Below, one piece after another: positions 1-5,468 of a stretch of DNA of 8,105 bases; positions within the stretch are counted from its first letter, which is position 1, and every line of letters starts with the position of its first letter. Under the pieces are notes generated by a model. It saw only the letters and a list, made by a program, of their open reading frames with translations, had not been told where the DNA came from and ran no database searches. The position numbers and the translations under genes were made by a program. Origin of the DNA: Herpetosiphonaceae bacterium (lineage in GTDB: Bacteria; Chloroflexota; Chloroflexia; Chloroflexales; Kallotenuaceae); NCBI GenBank assembly GCA_030147335.1, contig JASKZZ010000392.1, forward strand, positions 1 to 8,105, in the 5' to 3' direction.

Positions 1-650
1 GCATAATGCAACATCAAGCCATAAGTAATAACGGTTAAGTCGCTGCCTTCGCGCTTGACATCTGCTTTGCCGATTGGCACTGTGTAATCAGTATCGGGCA
101 CTTCACCCTTAATCATGCGATAGGTTTTTTTGTGCTCGAAAAACATAACCGGGTTAGGGTCGGCGATAGCGCTTTTGATTAAGCCCTTAACATCGTAGGG
201 TGTTGAAGGCACAACGACCTTTAAGCCGGGTACATGCGCAAAAAACGCTTCAACCGACTGCGAATGATAGAGCGCGCCATGGATACCGCCGCCATAAGGC
301 GCTCGAATAACAATTGGCACGTTCCAGTCGCCGTTGGAGCGATACGCAATGCGCGCTGTTTCGCTGACGATCTGGTTCATAGCCGGCCAGATAAAGTCTG
401 CGAACTGGATTTCGGCGATGGGCCGCATACCGTACATAGCAGCGCCCGTACAGGCACCGGCGATGACACCTTCAGCCAAAGGTGAGTCGATCACCCGCCA
501 CGGCCCGTATTTATCCTGTAGCCCTTCGGTGACGCGAAAAACCCCACCGCGCTTGCCCACATCCTCGCCAAAGACAAAGACGCGTTCATCCGCCGCCATT
601 GCTTCGTCGATGCCGGCCCGCAACGCCTCGATCAGTGAAAGCTCAGCCAT
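1..650 (-). CDS. bkdAB: Branched-chain 2-oxoacid dehydrogenase E1 beta subunit (3' end cut by window edge)
   Basis: This is the beta subunit of the thiamine-diphosphate E1 decarboxylase of a 2-oxoacid dehydrogenase complex in the cytoplasm. About 216 codons are visible from an ATG at 650 and the frame is still open at position 1, so roughly the last third (usual length about 325 residues) is missing. Translation shows GEDVG (residues 28-32), DSPLAE with the conserved catalytic Glu at 60, QFADFIWPAMNQI (82-94), RAPYGGG (116-122), YHSQS with the conserved His at 129, and PIGKADVKREG near the cut. From memory these closely resemble Bacillus BkdAB, and the HGALYHSQS stretch favours a branched-chain over a pyruvate enzyme. 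A weak AGGA lies about 10 nt before the ATG. It follows the E1 alpha gene by 70 bp on the same strand, so co-transcription is likely. A pyruvate or acetoin E1 beta remains possible. Confidence 0.93.
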   Translation of the reverse strand, partial: MAELSLIEALRAGIDEAMAADERVFVFGEDVGKRGGVFRVTEGLQDKYGPWRVIDSPLAEGVIAGACTGAAMYGMRPIAEIQFADFIWPAMNQIVSETARIAYRSNGDWNVPIVIRAPYGGGIHGALYHSQSVEAFFAHVPGLKVVVPSTPYDVKGLIKSAIADPNPVMFFEHKKTYRMIKGEVPDTDYTVPIGKADVKREGSDLTVITYGLMLHY

Positions 651-694
651 AATTGAAACATCCTAGACAATTGACCTGTGGTATCAGCGAAGGC

Positions 695-713
695 AAGCCA
701 CTTTGTGCGGCTT
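695..713 (-). other. Small intercistronic hairpin between bkdAA and bkdAB
   Basis: AAGCCAC and GTG-CG-GCTT can fold into a 7-bp stem with a 3-nt loop and a 2-nt bulge, just after the bkdAA stop codon. No T-run follows on the minus strand, so it is not a terminator. It could protect mRNA ends or tune expression of the downstream gene. It is short enough to be chance. Confidence 0.25.
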
Positions 714-720
714 ATCTCCG

Positions 721-1743
721 CTACTCGCCATAAAAAACGTTCTTCATCAATGTGGTTGGATCAGGAAGCGGCGCGGCTTCGGCAGCGGTCGTTGCTTCAT
801 TGACTTGCTGCTTGATGCGCTCACGAATCTCGGCTTCCTGCTGATCGGTCATGACATCTTCAGCTTTGAGGTAGGCCGCAAAGCGCGCGACAGGATCGTT
901 TTGCTTGAGCGACTTTAGCTCGTCGCTCGTGCGATACGTTCGGTCGTTGTCGTCGGATGAGTGCGGAGTAAGCCGAACGCATTTGAACTCAAGCAGTGTT
1001 GCTCCTTCACCACGTCGTGCGCGCTCAACCGCCGCCTGGGTCGCCTCAAAGCACGCGATAGGGTCGGTGCCGTCAACAACGATACCGGGAAAGCCGTAGC
1101 CCGCCGCGCGATCCGCAACATCTTCAACGCCCATTTGCTGGCGTTGAGGCACCGAGATCGCATAGCCGTTATTTTCGCAGACAAACAAAACCGGTAGCTT
1201 GTGCGCGCCAGCCAGGTTCATCGCCTCATGAATCTCGCCCTGGCTGCTAGTACCTTCGCCAAACGAAACCCATGCCACTGAGTCGTCTACTATCTTGCCT
1301 GCCGTCTCGTTGCGAATCTTGATCCCGAGTCCGATCCCTGCGGCATGCGGCACTTGCGTTCCCGTCGGCGACGATCCCGTAAGTACATTGAGCTTGCGAT
1401 AGCCATAATGTGCGGGCATTTGCCGTCCGCCGCTATTGGGATCAGCCGCTCGCGCGAACAGGCCCATCATGACTTCAGTCGGCGTATAGCCAATTGTCAG
1501 CACAACACCGAGATCACGATAATACGGGAGTACCCAATCTTTACCGGGTCGCAACGCGAAGGCACTGCCTACTTGCGCAGCTTCATGGCCTTGGCAAGAA
1601 ATAACAAATGGCGCTTTGCCCTGACGGTTCAACATCCATTGGCGCTCATCCAGCGAGCGAGCTAGCAGCATCTTCTCAAAAATAGCCAGGAGGTCGGAGT
1701 GTTCGAGGCCGGCGGAAACGTCACTCCGCTGCAGGTTGGTCAT
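721..1743 (-). CDS. bkdAA: Branched-chain 2-oxoacid dehydrogenase E1 alpha subunit
   Basis: This alpha subunit pairs with E1 beta to bind thiamine diphosphate, decarboxylate branched-chain 2-oxoacids and acylate the lipoyl group of E2. From the ATG at 1743 it is 340 residues, near the family length. Visible landmarks are LDERQWMLNRQGK (about 32-44), FVISCQGHEAAQVG (46-59), YYRD (74-77), ADPNSGGRQMPAH (100-112), the thiamine-diphosphate motif FGEG (161-164) ending at ENN (190-192), and the loop LTPHSSDDNDRTYR (258-271), which corresponds to the phosphorylation-loop region of the mammalian enzyme. The GEG form of the usual GDG and the overall pattern match Bacillus BkdAA closely from memory. 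The frame opens five codons earlier at a TTG (1758), but ATG 1743 has GGAGAG five bases upstream, so it was chosen. It is the first gene of the visible operon. The E2 and E3 genes are not in the window. Confidence 0.95.
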   Translation of the reverse strand: MTNLQRSDVSAGLEHSDLLAIFEKMLLARSLDERQWMLNRQGKAPFVISCQGHEAAQVGSAFALRPGKDWVLPYYRDLGVVLTIGYTPTEVMMGLFARAADPNSGGRQMPAHYGYRKLNVLTGSSPTGTQVPHAAGIGLGIKIRNETAGKIVDDSVAWVSFGEGTSSQGEIHEAMNLAGAHKLPVLFVCENNGYAISVPQRQQMGVEDVADRAAGYGFPGIVVDGTDPIACFEATQAAVERARRGEGATLLEFKCVRLTPHSSDDNDRTYRTSDELKSLKQNDPVARFAAYLKAEDVMTDQQEAEIRERIKQQVNEATTAAEAAPLPDPTTLMKNVFYGE

Positions 1744-1772
1744 AGCCACTCTCCACAATCACAACAAACAAC

Positions 1773-1796
1773 GCGCCTGCGGCGAGGCCGAGGCGC
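1773..1796 (-). other. G+C-rich hairpin in the bkd leader
   Basis: GCGCCT and AGGCGC enclose CGGC-CTC-GCCG, giving a 10-bp stem of almost only G-C pairs with one bulged base and a 3-nt loop. In the minus-strand transcript it would lie about 30 nt before the bkdAA start codon. It is followed by GTTGTTTGTTG rather than a run of T, so it is at best a weak terminator or attenuator. A role in translation control or mRNA stability is inference. Confidence 0.45.
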
Positions 1797-1908
1797 TGGA
1801 AAAAATTGATCATTCACGTGGCCGCACGGGACGTACTGCTAGAAGCAGCTTCACCATGCACCACCGCATCCATCCTCATTGACGGTATGTGTCGTGTCAT
1901 TTGTGTTT

Positions 1909-1938
1909 AGTGTAGCATAAGGAGCGGTAGACGCGCAA
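1909..1938 (-). promoter_or_regulatory. Candidate housekeeping promoter of the bkd operon (extended -10)
   Basis: Read on the minus strand, TTGCGC (1938-1933) is followed after 18 bp by TACACT (1914-1909). TGC directly precedes the hexamer, making an extended -10. The -10 matches TATAAT at 4 of 6 positions and the -35 is weak (3 of 6), which the TGN element could offset. Transcription would start near 1902 and give a leader of about 160 nt before the bkdAA ATG. This is a consensus match only. Confidence 0.4.
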
Positions 1939-2095
1939 ACATTTGATGATCTGGTTGTGCTGCTTTGCTTCTCATTTTGCTTGGGGCTGTTAATTGAGCC
2001 ATTCCTGGTCACACGTTTTTTCATCCTCCATCAAAAGATTACCCGTCATTGTAGTCCAACGACTAATGTCACGTCAGTTCCCGAGTGCCATACTC

Positions 2096-2132
2096 AACAT
2101 AGCAACATATCTAGCGGTTATGTTGCCATGTT
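2096..2132. promoter_or_regulatory. Nested 37-bp inverted repeat, operator-like
   Basis: Two CAACAT half-sites (starting at 2095 and 2103, 8 bp apart) face two ATGTT half-sites (starting at 2120 and 2128, also 8 bp apart). All are symmetrical about position 2114. Pairing position by position, 14 of the 16 outermost base pairs between 2096 and 2132 are complementary, including an uninterrupted 8-bp arm GCAACATA/TATGTTGC. It lies about 50 bp before the lipoprotein ATG. It could bind a dimeric or tetrameric regulator or form an RNA hairpin. The binding protein is unknown. Confidence 0.55.
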
Positions 2133-2170
2133 ATAGCTCAATCATTGGCTTAGATGTTGGTTGCCACACA

Positions 2171-2178
2171 GAAGAGGA
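2171..2178 (+). promoter_or_regulatory. Ribosome binding site deciding the lipoprotein start
   Basis: GAAGAGGA ends five bases before the ATG at 2184. The earlier in-frame ATG at 2154 has no purine-rich site upstream and would place ten extra residues before the signal peptide, so 2184 is preferred. Confidence 0.75.
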
Positions 2179-2183
2179 CAGTT

Positions 2184-3521
2184 ATGACTCACAAGCCTGT
2201 ATTAGCATTGTTTGGCAAGAAAAGACTTATCGTACTCTTGCTGACTTTAACTCTGAGCGCGTGCGCCGCTCCTGCTCCACAACAGCCTACAGCTTCGGCT
2301 GGAACGTCGATTGCGGCAAGTCCATCAAGTGTAGCTTCGGCAAGTGCAAGCGCTCCCACGAGTACCGCACCAAGCGTAAGTGCAGCGCCATCCGAAGTAG
2401 CCAGTGCGATTGCTGAACCGAGCGCAAGTACGGCATCAACTCCTGCTTCGACTGATGCAGCGATACTGCCGGCTCCACTCTTGTTTGTGCGTGCTGGACA
2501 GATCGTCCGTTTAGAGCGGGATGGCAAGACGGTTACGCAGCTTACGGCTGAACAGCCGGGACAGCCCGATATCCTAGCGGTCACAGATTTTGATGTGTCG
2601 CCTGCAGATGGCTCACTCGTCTTTGTTGTACAAGACACCAACGGTAATTCATTGGTGCGAACTGATTCGGAAGGCAAGCAGCGTACCTTGTTGCTGCCGA
2701 ACGCCTATGCCAATATTCCGCGCTGGTCGCCAAATGGTTCGCAGATTGCATTTATCGCGGGCGGACCTCCTGAACAAAATAGTGGCTTGCTTCCTGGCGT
2801 GTACGTGATGCCGGCAGCCGGTGGAGCGCCACGATTATTACAAGCCAATGACAAGGTCGACCCGGCGAATCCGTCGGCGGATGCGCGTGGATATTCACCG
2901 ATTGAATGGTCACCGGACGGAAAGAAGCTGCTGCTTTCAGCATACTCGATGACGGTTGAAACGTGCAGTGCAGCCATCAAAGACGTGACAACGGGGGCGC
3001 TGATACCGATCCAGTCTCCTAATGATTTGGTTGCCGGTTGCGCAAGTGGTCGATGGAGTCCTGACGGCAAGCTTATTTATACGTCGATGGCGCGTCCAGG
3101 CCCCCAGCCGCCGGTTCCTGGACTTTGGACCGTACATCCCGAGACCGGTGAAAGCACGCCTTTTCTGCAAGGCCAATTTGAAAACGGTTTTTACCAGCTC
3201 GTAACAAATTATCATCCGCTGGAAGATGGCTCCCTGTACGCTTTTGTCGCCGAAGTTGAAACTCTGCCCGACCCATTTGGTGGAAATTTTCCAGCATATC
3301 AAATCCATCAGCGCAGCCAAACCGACGGACTGGTGTTGCGTGAAGAGCCGCTCATGGTTACGGGACAAGCATTGTGGGCACCCGATAACAGTGGCGTGAT
3401 CGTGGATATGGTCAAGCCCTCGATCAACGATGTTGTAACGGCATGGGTTCCTGTCTCAGGCGGCCCAGTGGTCGAGCTTGGCCCGTTTATGGGTGAGGCC
3501 AAACAATGGGTTCGTGAATAG
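2184..3521 (+). CDS. Secreted lipoprotein with PD40/TolB-like beta-propeller
   Basis: The product is 445 residues. It begins with a lipoprotein signal peptide: a basic GKKR, a Leu/Thr-rich core, and the lipobox LSAC with the lipidated Cys at 27. A low-complexity Ala/Ser/Pro/Thr linker follows (about 28-92), probably spanning the cell wall. The rest is built of WSPDG-type blades as in TolB and other PD40 proteins: DVSPADGS (about 137), RWSPNGSQIAF (180), EWSPDGKKLLL (241), RWSPDGKLIYT (290) and LWAPDNSG (397). Cys 261 and 286 could form a disulfide. Such propellers usually bind proteins or ligands, and no catalytic motif is visible, so the true role is unknown. No Tol-Pal genes are nearby, which argues against calling it tolB. 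It stands alone as a transcription unit, with a palindrome upstream and a terminator 20 bp downstream. Confidence 0.9.
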   Translation: MTHKPVLALFGKKRLIVLLLTLTLSACAAPAPQQPTASAGTSIAASPSSVASASASAPTSTAPSVSAAPSEVASAIAEPSASTASTPASTDAAILPAPLLFVRAGQIVRLERDGKTVTQLTAEQPGQPDILAVTDFDVSPADGSLVFVVQDTNGNSLVRTDSEGKQRTLLLPNAYANIPRWSPNGSQIAFIAGGPPEQNSGLLPGVYVMPAAGGAPRLLQANDKVDPANPSADARGYSPIEWSPDGKKLLLSAYSMTVETCSAAIKDVTTGALIPIQSPNDLVAGCASGRWSPDGKLIYTSMARPGPQPPVPGLWTVHPETGESTPFLQGQFENGFYQLVTNYHPLEDGSLYAFVAEVETLPDPFGGNFPAYQIHQRSQTDGLVLREEPLMVTGQALWAPDNSGVIVDMVKPSINDVVTAWVPVSGGPVVELGPFMGEAKQWVRE

Positions 3522-3540
3522 CGACAACATGCCCTAACGA

Positions 3541-3578
3541 AAGCTGAGCTGACATCAACAGTCGGCTCAGCTTTTTTG
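3541..3578 (+). terminator. Intrinsic terminator of the lipoprotein gene
   Basis: AAAGCTGAGC (3541-3550) pairs perfectly with GCTCAGCTTT (3566-3575). The stem extends inward by four more pairs (one G-U) around a 7-nt loop, and six T (3573-3578) follow. This is a textbook Rho-independent terminator 20 bp after the stop codon. It isolates the lipoprotein gene from the genes downstream. Confidence 0.9.
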
Positions 3579-3756
3579 CTCCTTGCCGTGCGCCATTGCG
3601 AGCTTGGCTATAGTGCGGCTAAGCCATCAATATCGGCTTCATCCGTAAAAACTCAATCGTGAGGTGTACGGTGACAATCTGACAACAACGTCGATTTTCT
3701 CCTTTTTGTTTATAGCGCCGCCGGTTCTGTTGATGGCTTTAGCTTCCCGGTTAGCT

Positions 3757-3860
3757 TGTTACAACGCAACTATCCAGAGATAGCACTTGTTATTACCTAT
3801 AATCATTGATTTTACAAATACTTAGATCGCACGGCATTGCTGCTTAACGGCGTTGTAACA
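3757..3860. repeat. 11-bp inverted repeat with 82-bp spacer
   Basis: TGTTACAACGC at 3757-3767 is the exact reverse complement of GCGTTGTAACA at 3850-3860. The first arm overlaps the GGTTAGCT motif. The arms could be two binding sites for one regulator in opposite orientation, or the base of a long RNA fold. Function unknown. Confidence 0.4.
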
Positions 3861-3890
3861 GTTTGTGAGCAGTCCCAACTATTATTTGAA

Positions 3891-3906
3891 CGACTGACAA
3901 CAGTCG
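3891..3906. repeat. Compact dyad CGACTG-acaa-CAGTCG
   Basis: A perfect 6-bp inverted repeat with a 4-nt centre. No T-run follows on either side, so it is not a terminator. The left arm and centre contain CTGACAACA, also found at 3679, where a close variant of the right half (ACGTCG) follows. A small operator is possible. Confidence 0.3.
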
Positions 3907-3985
3907 CCAGTGTAATGTATCGATGTGAGTTTATGTGCAATTACCTGCTCGGCACATTTTTAGAGTAGCCTCCTAATCGGTCATT

Positions 3986-4026
3986 GAACCGGGGTTCTGG
4001 AACCTTGGCGTGTCCTTCCTCGTTAT
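3986..4026 (+). promoter_or_regulatory. Candidate ECF-sigma promoter with overlapping GAACC/GGTTC half-sites
   Basis: GGAACC (3999-4004), a 16-bp spacer and CGTTAT (4021-4026) fit the common ECF promoter form, a GGAAC-type -35 with a CGT-type -10. Transcription would start near 4033, about 35-40 nt before the NTR/TIMP-like gene. The -35 is the last of three alternating half-sites, GAACC (3986), GGTTC (3993) and GAACC (4000), each separated by 2 bp. This could mean a second overlapping promoter or an operator. The ECF sigma gene at 4854 is the obvious candidate activator, which is inference. Confidence 0.45.
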
Positions 4027-4057
4027 ACAGCTATACATACAATACTCGCTTAGTGAT

Positions 4058-4064
4058 AAAGGAG
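4058..4064 (+). promoter_or_regulatory. Strong ribosome binding site, two adjacent ATG choices
   Basis: AAAGGAG ends four bases before ATG 4069 and seven before ATG 4072. Seven is the more usual spacing, so 4072 is preferred. The choice changes only one residue of the signal peptide. Confidence 0.75.
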
Positions 4065-4071
4065 CGTCATG

Positions 4072-4701
4072 ATGTATTTTCCTCAAAGCTTACGTATCAG
4101 CATGGTCATGATTATTGGCCTGATGTTAGCAGCCACGACGTTGCTACGTCCTTGTACCGCGTTCGCTTGCTCGTGCCTTCCGTCGGGATCGGTCGCCGAA
4201 AGCGTTAGCTCATCGGCGGCGGTGTTTGCTGGAACTGTGACAAAAGTCGATGTGCCGCAGGGGCAAGGGATGAGCAGCGCCGATTCTGTGACAGTGACAT
4301 TCGCTACGCAAAAGGTTTGGAAAGGAACCACCGAATCGCAGATTGTGGTAACAACCTCTCGTGACAGTGCCAGCTGTGGCTATAATTTCGAGCTTGGTCA
4401 GGAGTATCTGGTCTATGCAAATCAGAATACGGAGGGAGCGCCAGGCTTGAATGTAAGCTTGTGCAGTCGTACGACGATATTAGCTCAAGCCCAAAGCGAC
4501 CTTGCGGCACTTGGTGAGGGACAGGCGCCCACAGGCGGTCAAGCATCGAACGCTCCATCAAGTCCTTCAGCCTCACCGCTACCATCGACACCAAGCGTGC
4601 TGCCAAGTACCGGAGCATCACCTTGGTTATGGATAACGTTGTTGTTTGGAGCGGTATTCATGGTTGTTGCAGCCGTAGCGCTTCGTCGAACGAGGACGTA
4701 A
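4072..4701 (+). CDS. Secreted NTR/TIMP-like domain protein with C-terminal LPSTG sorting signal
   Basis: The product is 209 residues. A hydrophobic signal peptide ends in AFA, predicting cleavage just before CSC (Cys 33 and 35). The mature part is a netrin/TIMP-like (NTR) OB-fold: AAVFAGTV, a VTFATQKVWKG strand, IVVTT, SASCGY (Cys 102), GQEYLVYA, and SLCSRT (Cys 131). In mature numbering the cysteines fall at 1, 3, 70 and 99, the same as the two pairs 1-70 and 3-99 of human TIMP-1. A Ser/Pro/Ala linker (about 149-176) leads to LPSTG (177-181), a membrane segment and the basic tail RRTRT, the layout of a sortase substrate. AFAC is not a lipobox, so type I cleavage is expected. In TIMPs the free N-terminal Cys chelates the zinc of a metalloprotease. 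Whether this protein inhibits proteases is unknown. It lies 152 bp before the ECF sigma gene on the same strand. Confidence 0.85.
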   Translation: MYFPQSLRISMVMIIGLMLAATTLLRPCTAFACSCLPSGSVAESVSSSAAVFAGTVTKVDVPQGQGMSSADSVTVTFATQKVWKGTTESQIVVTTSRDSASCGYNFELGQEYLVYANQNTEGAPGLNVSLCSRTTILAQAQSDLAALGEGQAPTGGQASNAPSSPSASPLPSTPSVLPSTGASPWLWITLLFGAVFMVVAAVALRRTRT

Positions 4702-4853
4702 CTCAAGCATTCGTTTGCCTGCCACCAATTACGACAGCTCTGACGTAAATCGGTTAGCTATTAGCGAGCAAATGGTTAGCTTAACGCAGTGCCACCATCA
4801 CTAGCAGCACACCTATAGTCGTTATGATGTAGCGACGCGTAGAGTGGAAGTTT
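4702..4853 (+). promoter_or_regulatory. Spacer before the sigma gene with GGTTAGCT direct repeats
   Basis: GGTTAGCT occurs at 4752-4759 and 4774-4781, exactly 22 bp (about two helical turns) apart. A third copy lies at 3749-3756 ahead of the NTR/TIMP-like gene. GTTAGCTTAAC and GCTATTAGC add local symmetry. No clear terminator follows the upstream gene, so read-through into the sigma gene is possible. No convincing -35/-10 pair was found here, and no copy of the GGAACC/CGTTAT element. Confidence 0.35.
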
Positions 4854-5468
4854 GTGGTGGAGGCGCCTGTGTTGCAAGAAGATGAGCTGGCAGCAATAGT
4901 TGCGGCGGCAGGTCGAGGCGAAGCGAATGCGATGGATACCCTTTACACGGTTCATGCTGATGCGCTGCGTCGTTACTGTTATGTCCGGCTACGCGATGCA
5001 GAGTTGGCTGACGATTGTGTTCAAGAAATCTTCGTCCGTGTATGGAGCAGTCTTAGAACGTTCAATTATCGTAATTCGCTGTCGTTTACCGCATGGCTGT
5101 ACACAATTGCGCGCAATGTCGTCGTGAACTGCGTTCGTCAACGGCAGCGATTCCCACAAGTAAACATCAGCGAAGCAGCGCAGGTATCGGATGCGAGCGA
5201 CACGGCGCAGACTGTTACCAGCAGCATCACCCTCCGAAATGCGATCACGATGTTGTCAGACGAGCAGCAGATGGTAATTTCTCTGCGTTTTTTCGGCAGC
5301 TTGACTCCCATGGAAATTGCGGAGGCCACCAATCGCACGGTTGGTTCCGTCAAAGCACTGCAACATCGAGCGCTTAAGCGACTAGCAGAACTGCTGGCTG
5401 ACTCACATGGCGTTGAGCTAGCTCAGCCTCAATCGGCCTTTCAAATGCCGGAGCTAGTGCTTACTTAA
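4854..5468 (+). CDS. ECF-family RNA polymerase sigma factor
   Basis: The product is 204 residues and directs RNA polymerase to a specific promoter set. Sigma region 2 spans about 27-97, with ADDCVQEIFVRVW (52-64, region 2.2) and FTAWLYTIARNVVVN (78-92, region 2.3/2.4). A variable linker follows. Region 4 (about 128-182) contains LSDEQQMVISLRFF and a helix-turn-helix, TPMEIAEATNRTVGSVKAL (151-169), that would read the -35. A short tail of about 22 residues follows. Regions 1 and 3 are absent, as in ECF factors. There is no ATG: the frame is closed by TAG at 4830, and GTG 4854 or GTG 4857 must serve. GGAAG ends three bases before the first and six before the second, so 4857 is also plausible. 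No anti-sigma gene adjoins it. Its stop codon overlaps that of the convergent kinase gene. Confidence 0.92.
   Translation: MVEAPVLQEDELAAIVAAAGRGEANAMDTLYTVHADALRRYCYVRLRDAELADDCVQEIFVRVWSSLRTFNYRNSLSFTAWLYTIARNVVVNCVRQRQRFPQVNISEAAQVSDASDTAQTVTSSITLRNAITMLSDEQQMVISLRFFGSLTPMEIAEATNRTVGSVKALQHRALKRLAELLADSHGVELAQPQSAFQMPELVLT

Larger units (their letters stand above)
1744..2183. other. Divergent intergenic region between bkdAA and the lipoprotein gene
   Basis: These 440 bp separate two genes transcribed away from each other. They hold the bkd promoter candidate, the leader hairpin, a set of short overlapping dyads at 1836-1852 (CTGCT-aga-AGCAG overlapping GAAGC-a-GCTTC), and the nested palindrome at 2096-2132. 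No convincing protein-coding frame, tRNA or known riboswitch was recognised. No clear -35/-10 pair was found for the lipoprotein gene. Confidence 0.6.
3579..4071. other. Gene-free stretch upstream of the NTR/TIMP-like gene
   Basis: About 490 bp with no credible coding frame. It contains a long-spaced 11-bp inverted repeat (3757-3767 and 3850-3860), a tight 6-bp dyad (3891-3906), two copies of CTGACAACA (3679, 3894), one copy of GGTTAGCT (3749) shared with the region before the sigma gene, and the ECF-type promoter candidate at 3999-4026. Its size and density of dyads suggest regulated expression of the gene at 4072. A small RNA cannot be excluded. Confidence 0.6.

Noticed and set aside
721..1743. 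Calling the E1 pair pyruvate dehydrogenase
   Set aside because: The motif pattern, including GEG in the thiamine-diphosphate motif and the LTPHSSDDNDRTYR loop, fits the Bacillus-type branched-chain enzyme better. Substrate cannot be proven from sequence alone.
1744..1758. TTG start for E1 alpha at 1758
   Set aside because: The purine-rich GGAGAG inside this segment is the ribosome binding site of the ATG at 1743.
2058..2081. GGAAC-N15-CGTT on the minus strand, resembling an ECF promoter facing the bkd operon
   Set aside because: The spacer is short for this form and the site is over 300 bp from bkdAA. A chance match of this size is expected at appreciable frequency in 8 kb on two strands.
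2154..2183. Upstream ATG that would add ten residues to the lipoprotein
   Set aside because: No ribosome binding site precedes it. The ATG at 2184 has GAAGAGGA at good spacing and gives a normal lipoprotein signal peptide.
1994..2416. Plus-strand open frame of 140 codons starting in the intergenic region
   Set aside because: It overlaps the signal peptide and linker of the lipoprotein gene in another frame, has Ser/Arg/Cys-rich composition, no ribosome binding site and no recognisable domain.
2189..2677. Minus-strand 162-codon frame opposite the lipoprotein gene
   Set aside because: It is an antisense shadow of the Ala/Ser linker and first propeller blade, with no start signal or domain.
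3798..3803. Perfect TATAAT on the plus strand
   Set aside because: No acceptable -35 lies 15-19 bp upstream, and it is about 270 bp from the next gene. It was kept out of the feature list.
4147..4180. Possible lipobox at the CSC of the TIMP-like protein
   Set aside because: The residues before the Cys are AFA. Phe at -2 does not fit a lipobox, and the protein already has an LPSTG anchor.
3984..4208. Plus-strand frame of 74 codons overlapping the start of the TIMP-like gene
   Set aside because: It covers the promoter candidate and runs into the real gene in another frame. The composition is not protein-like and there is no ribosome binding site.
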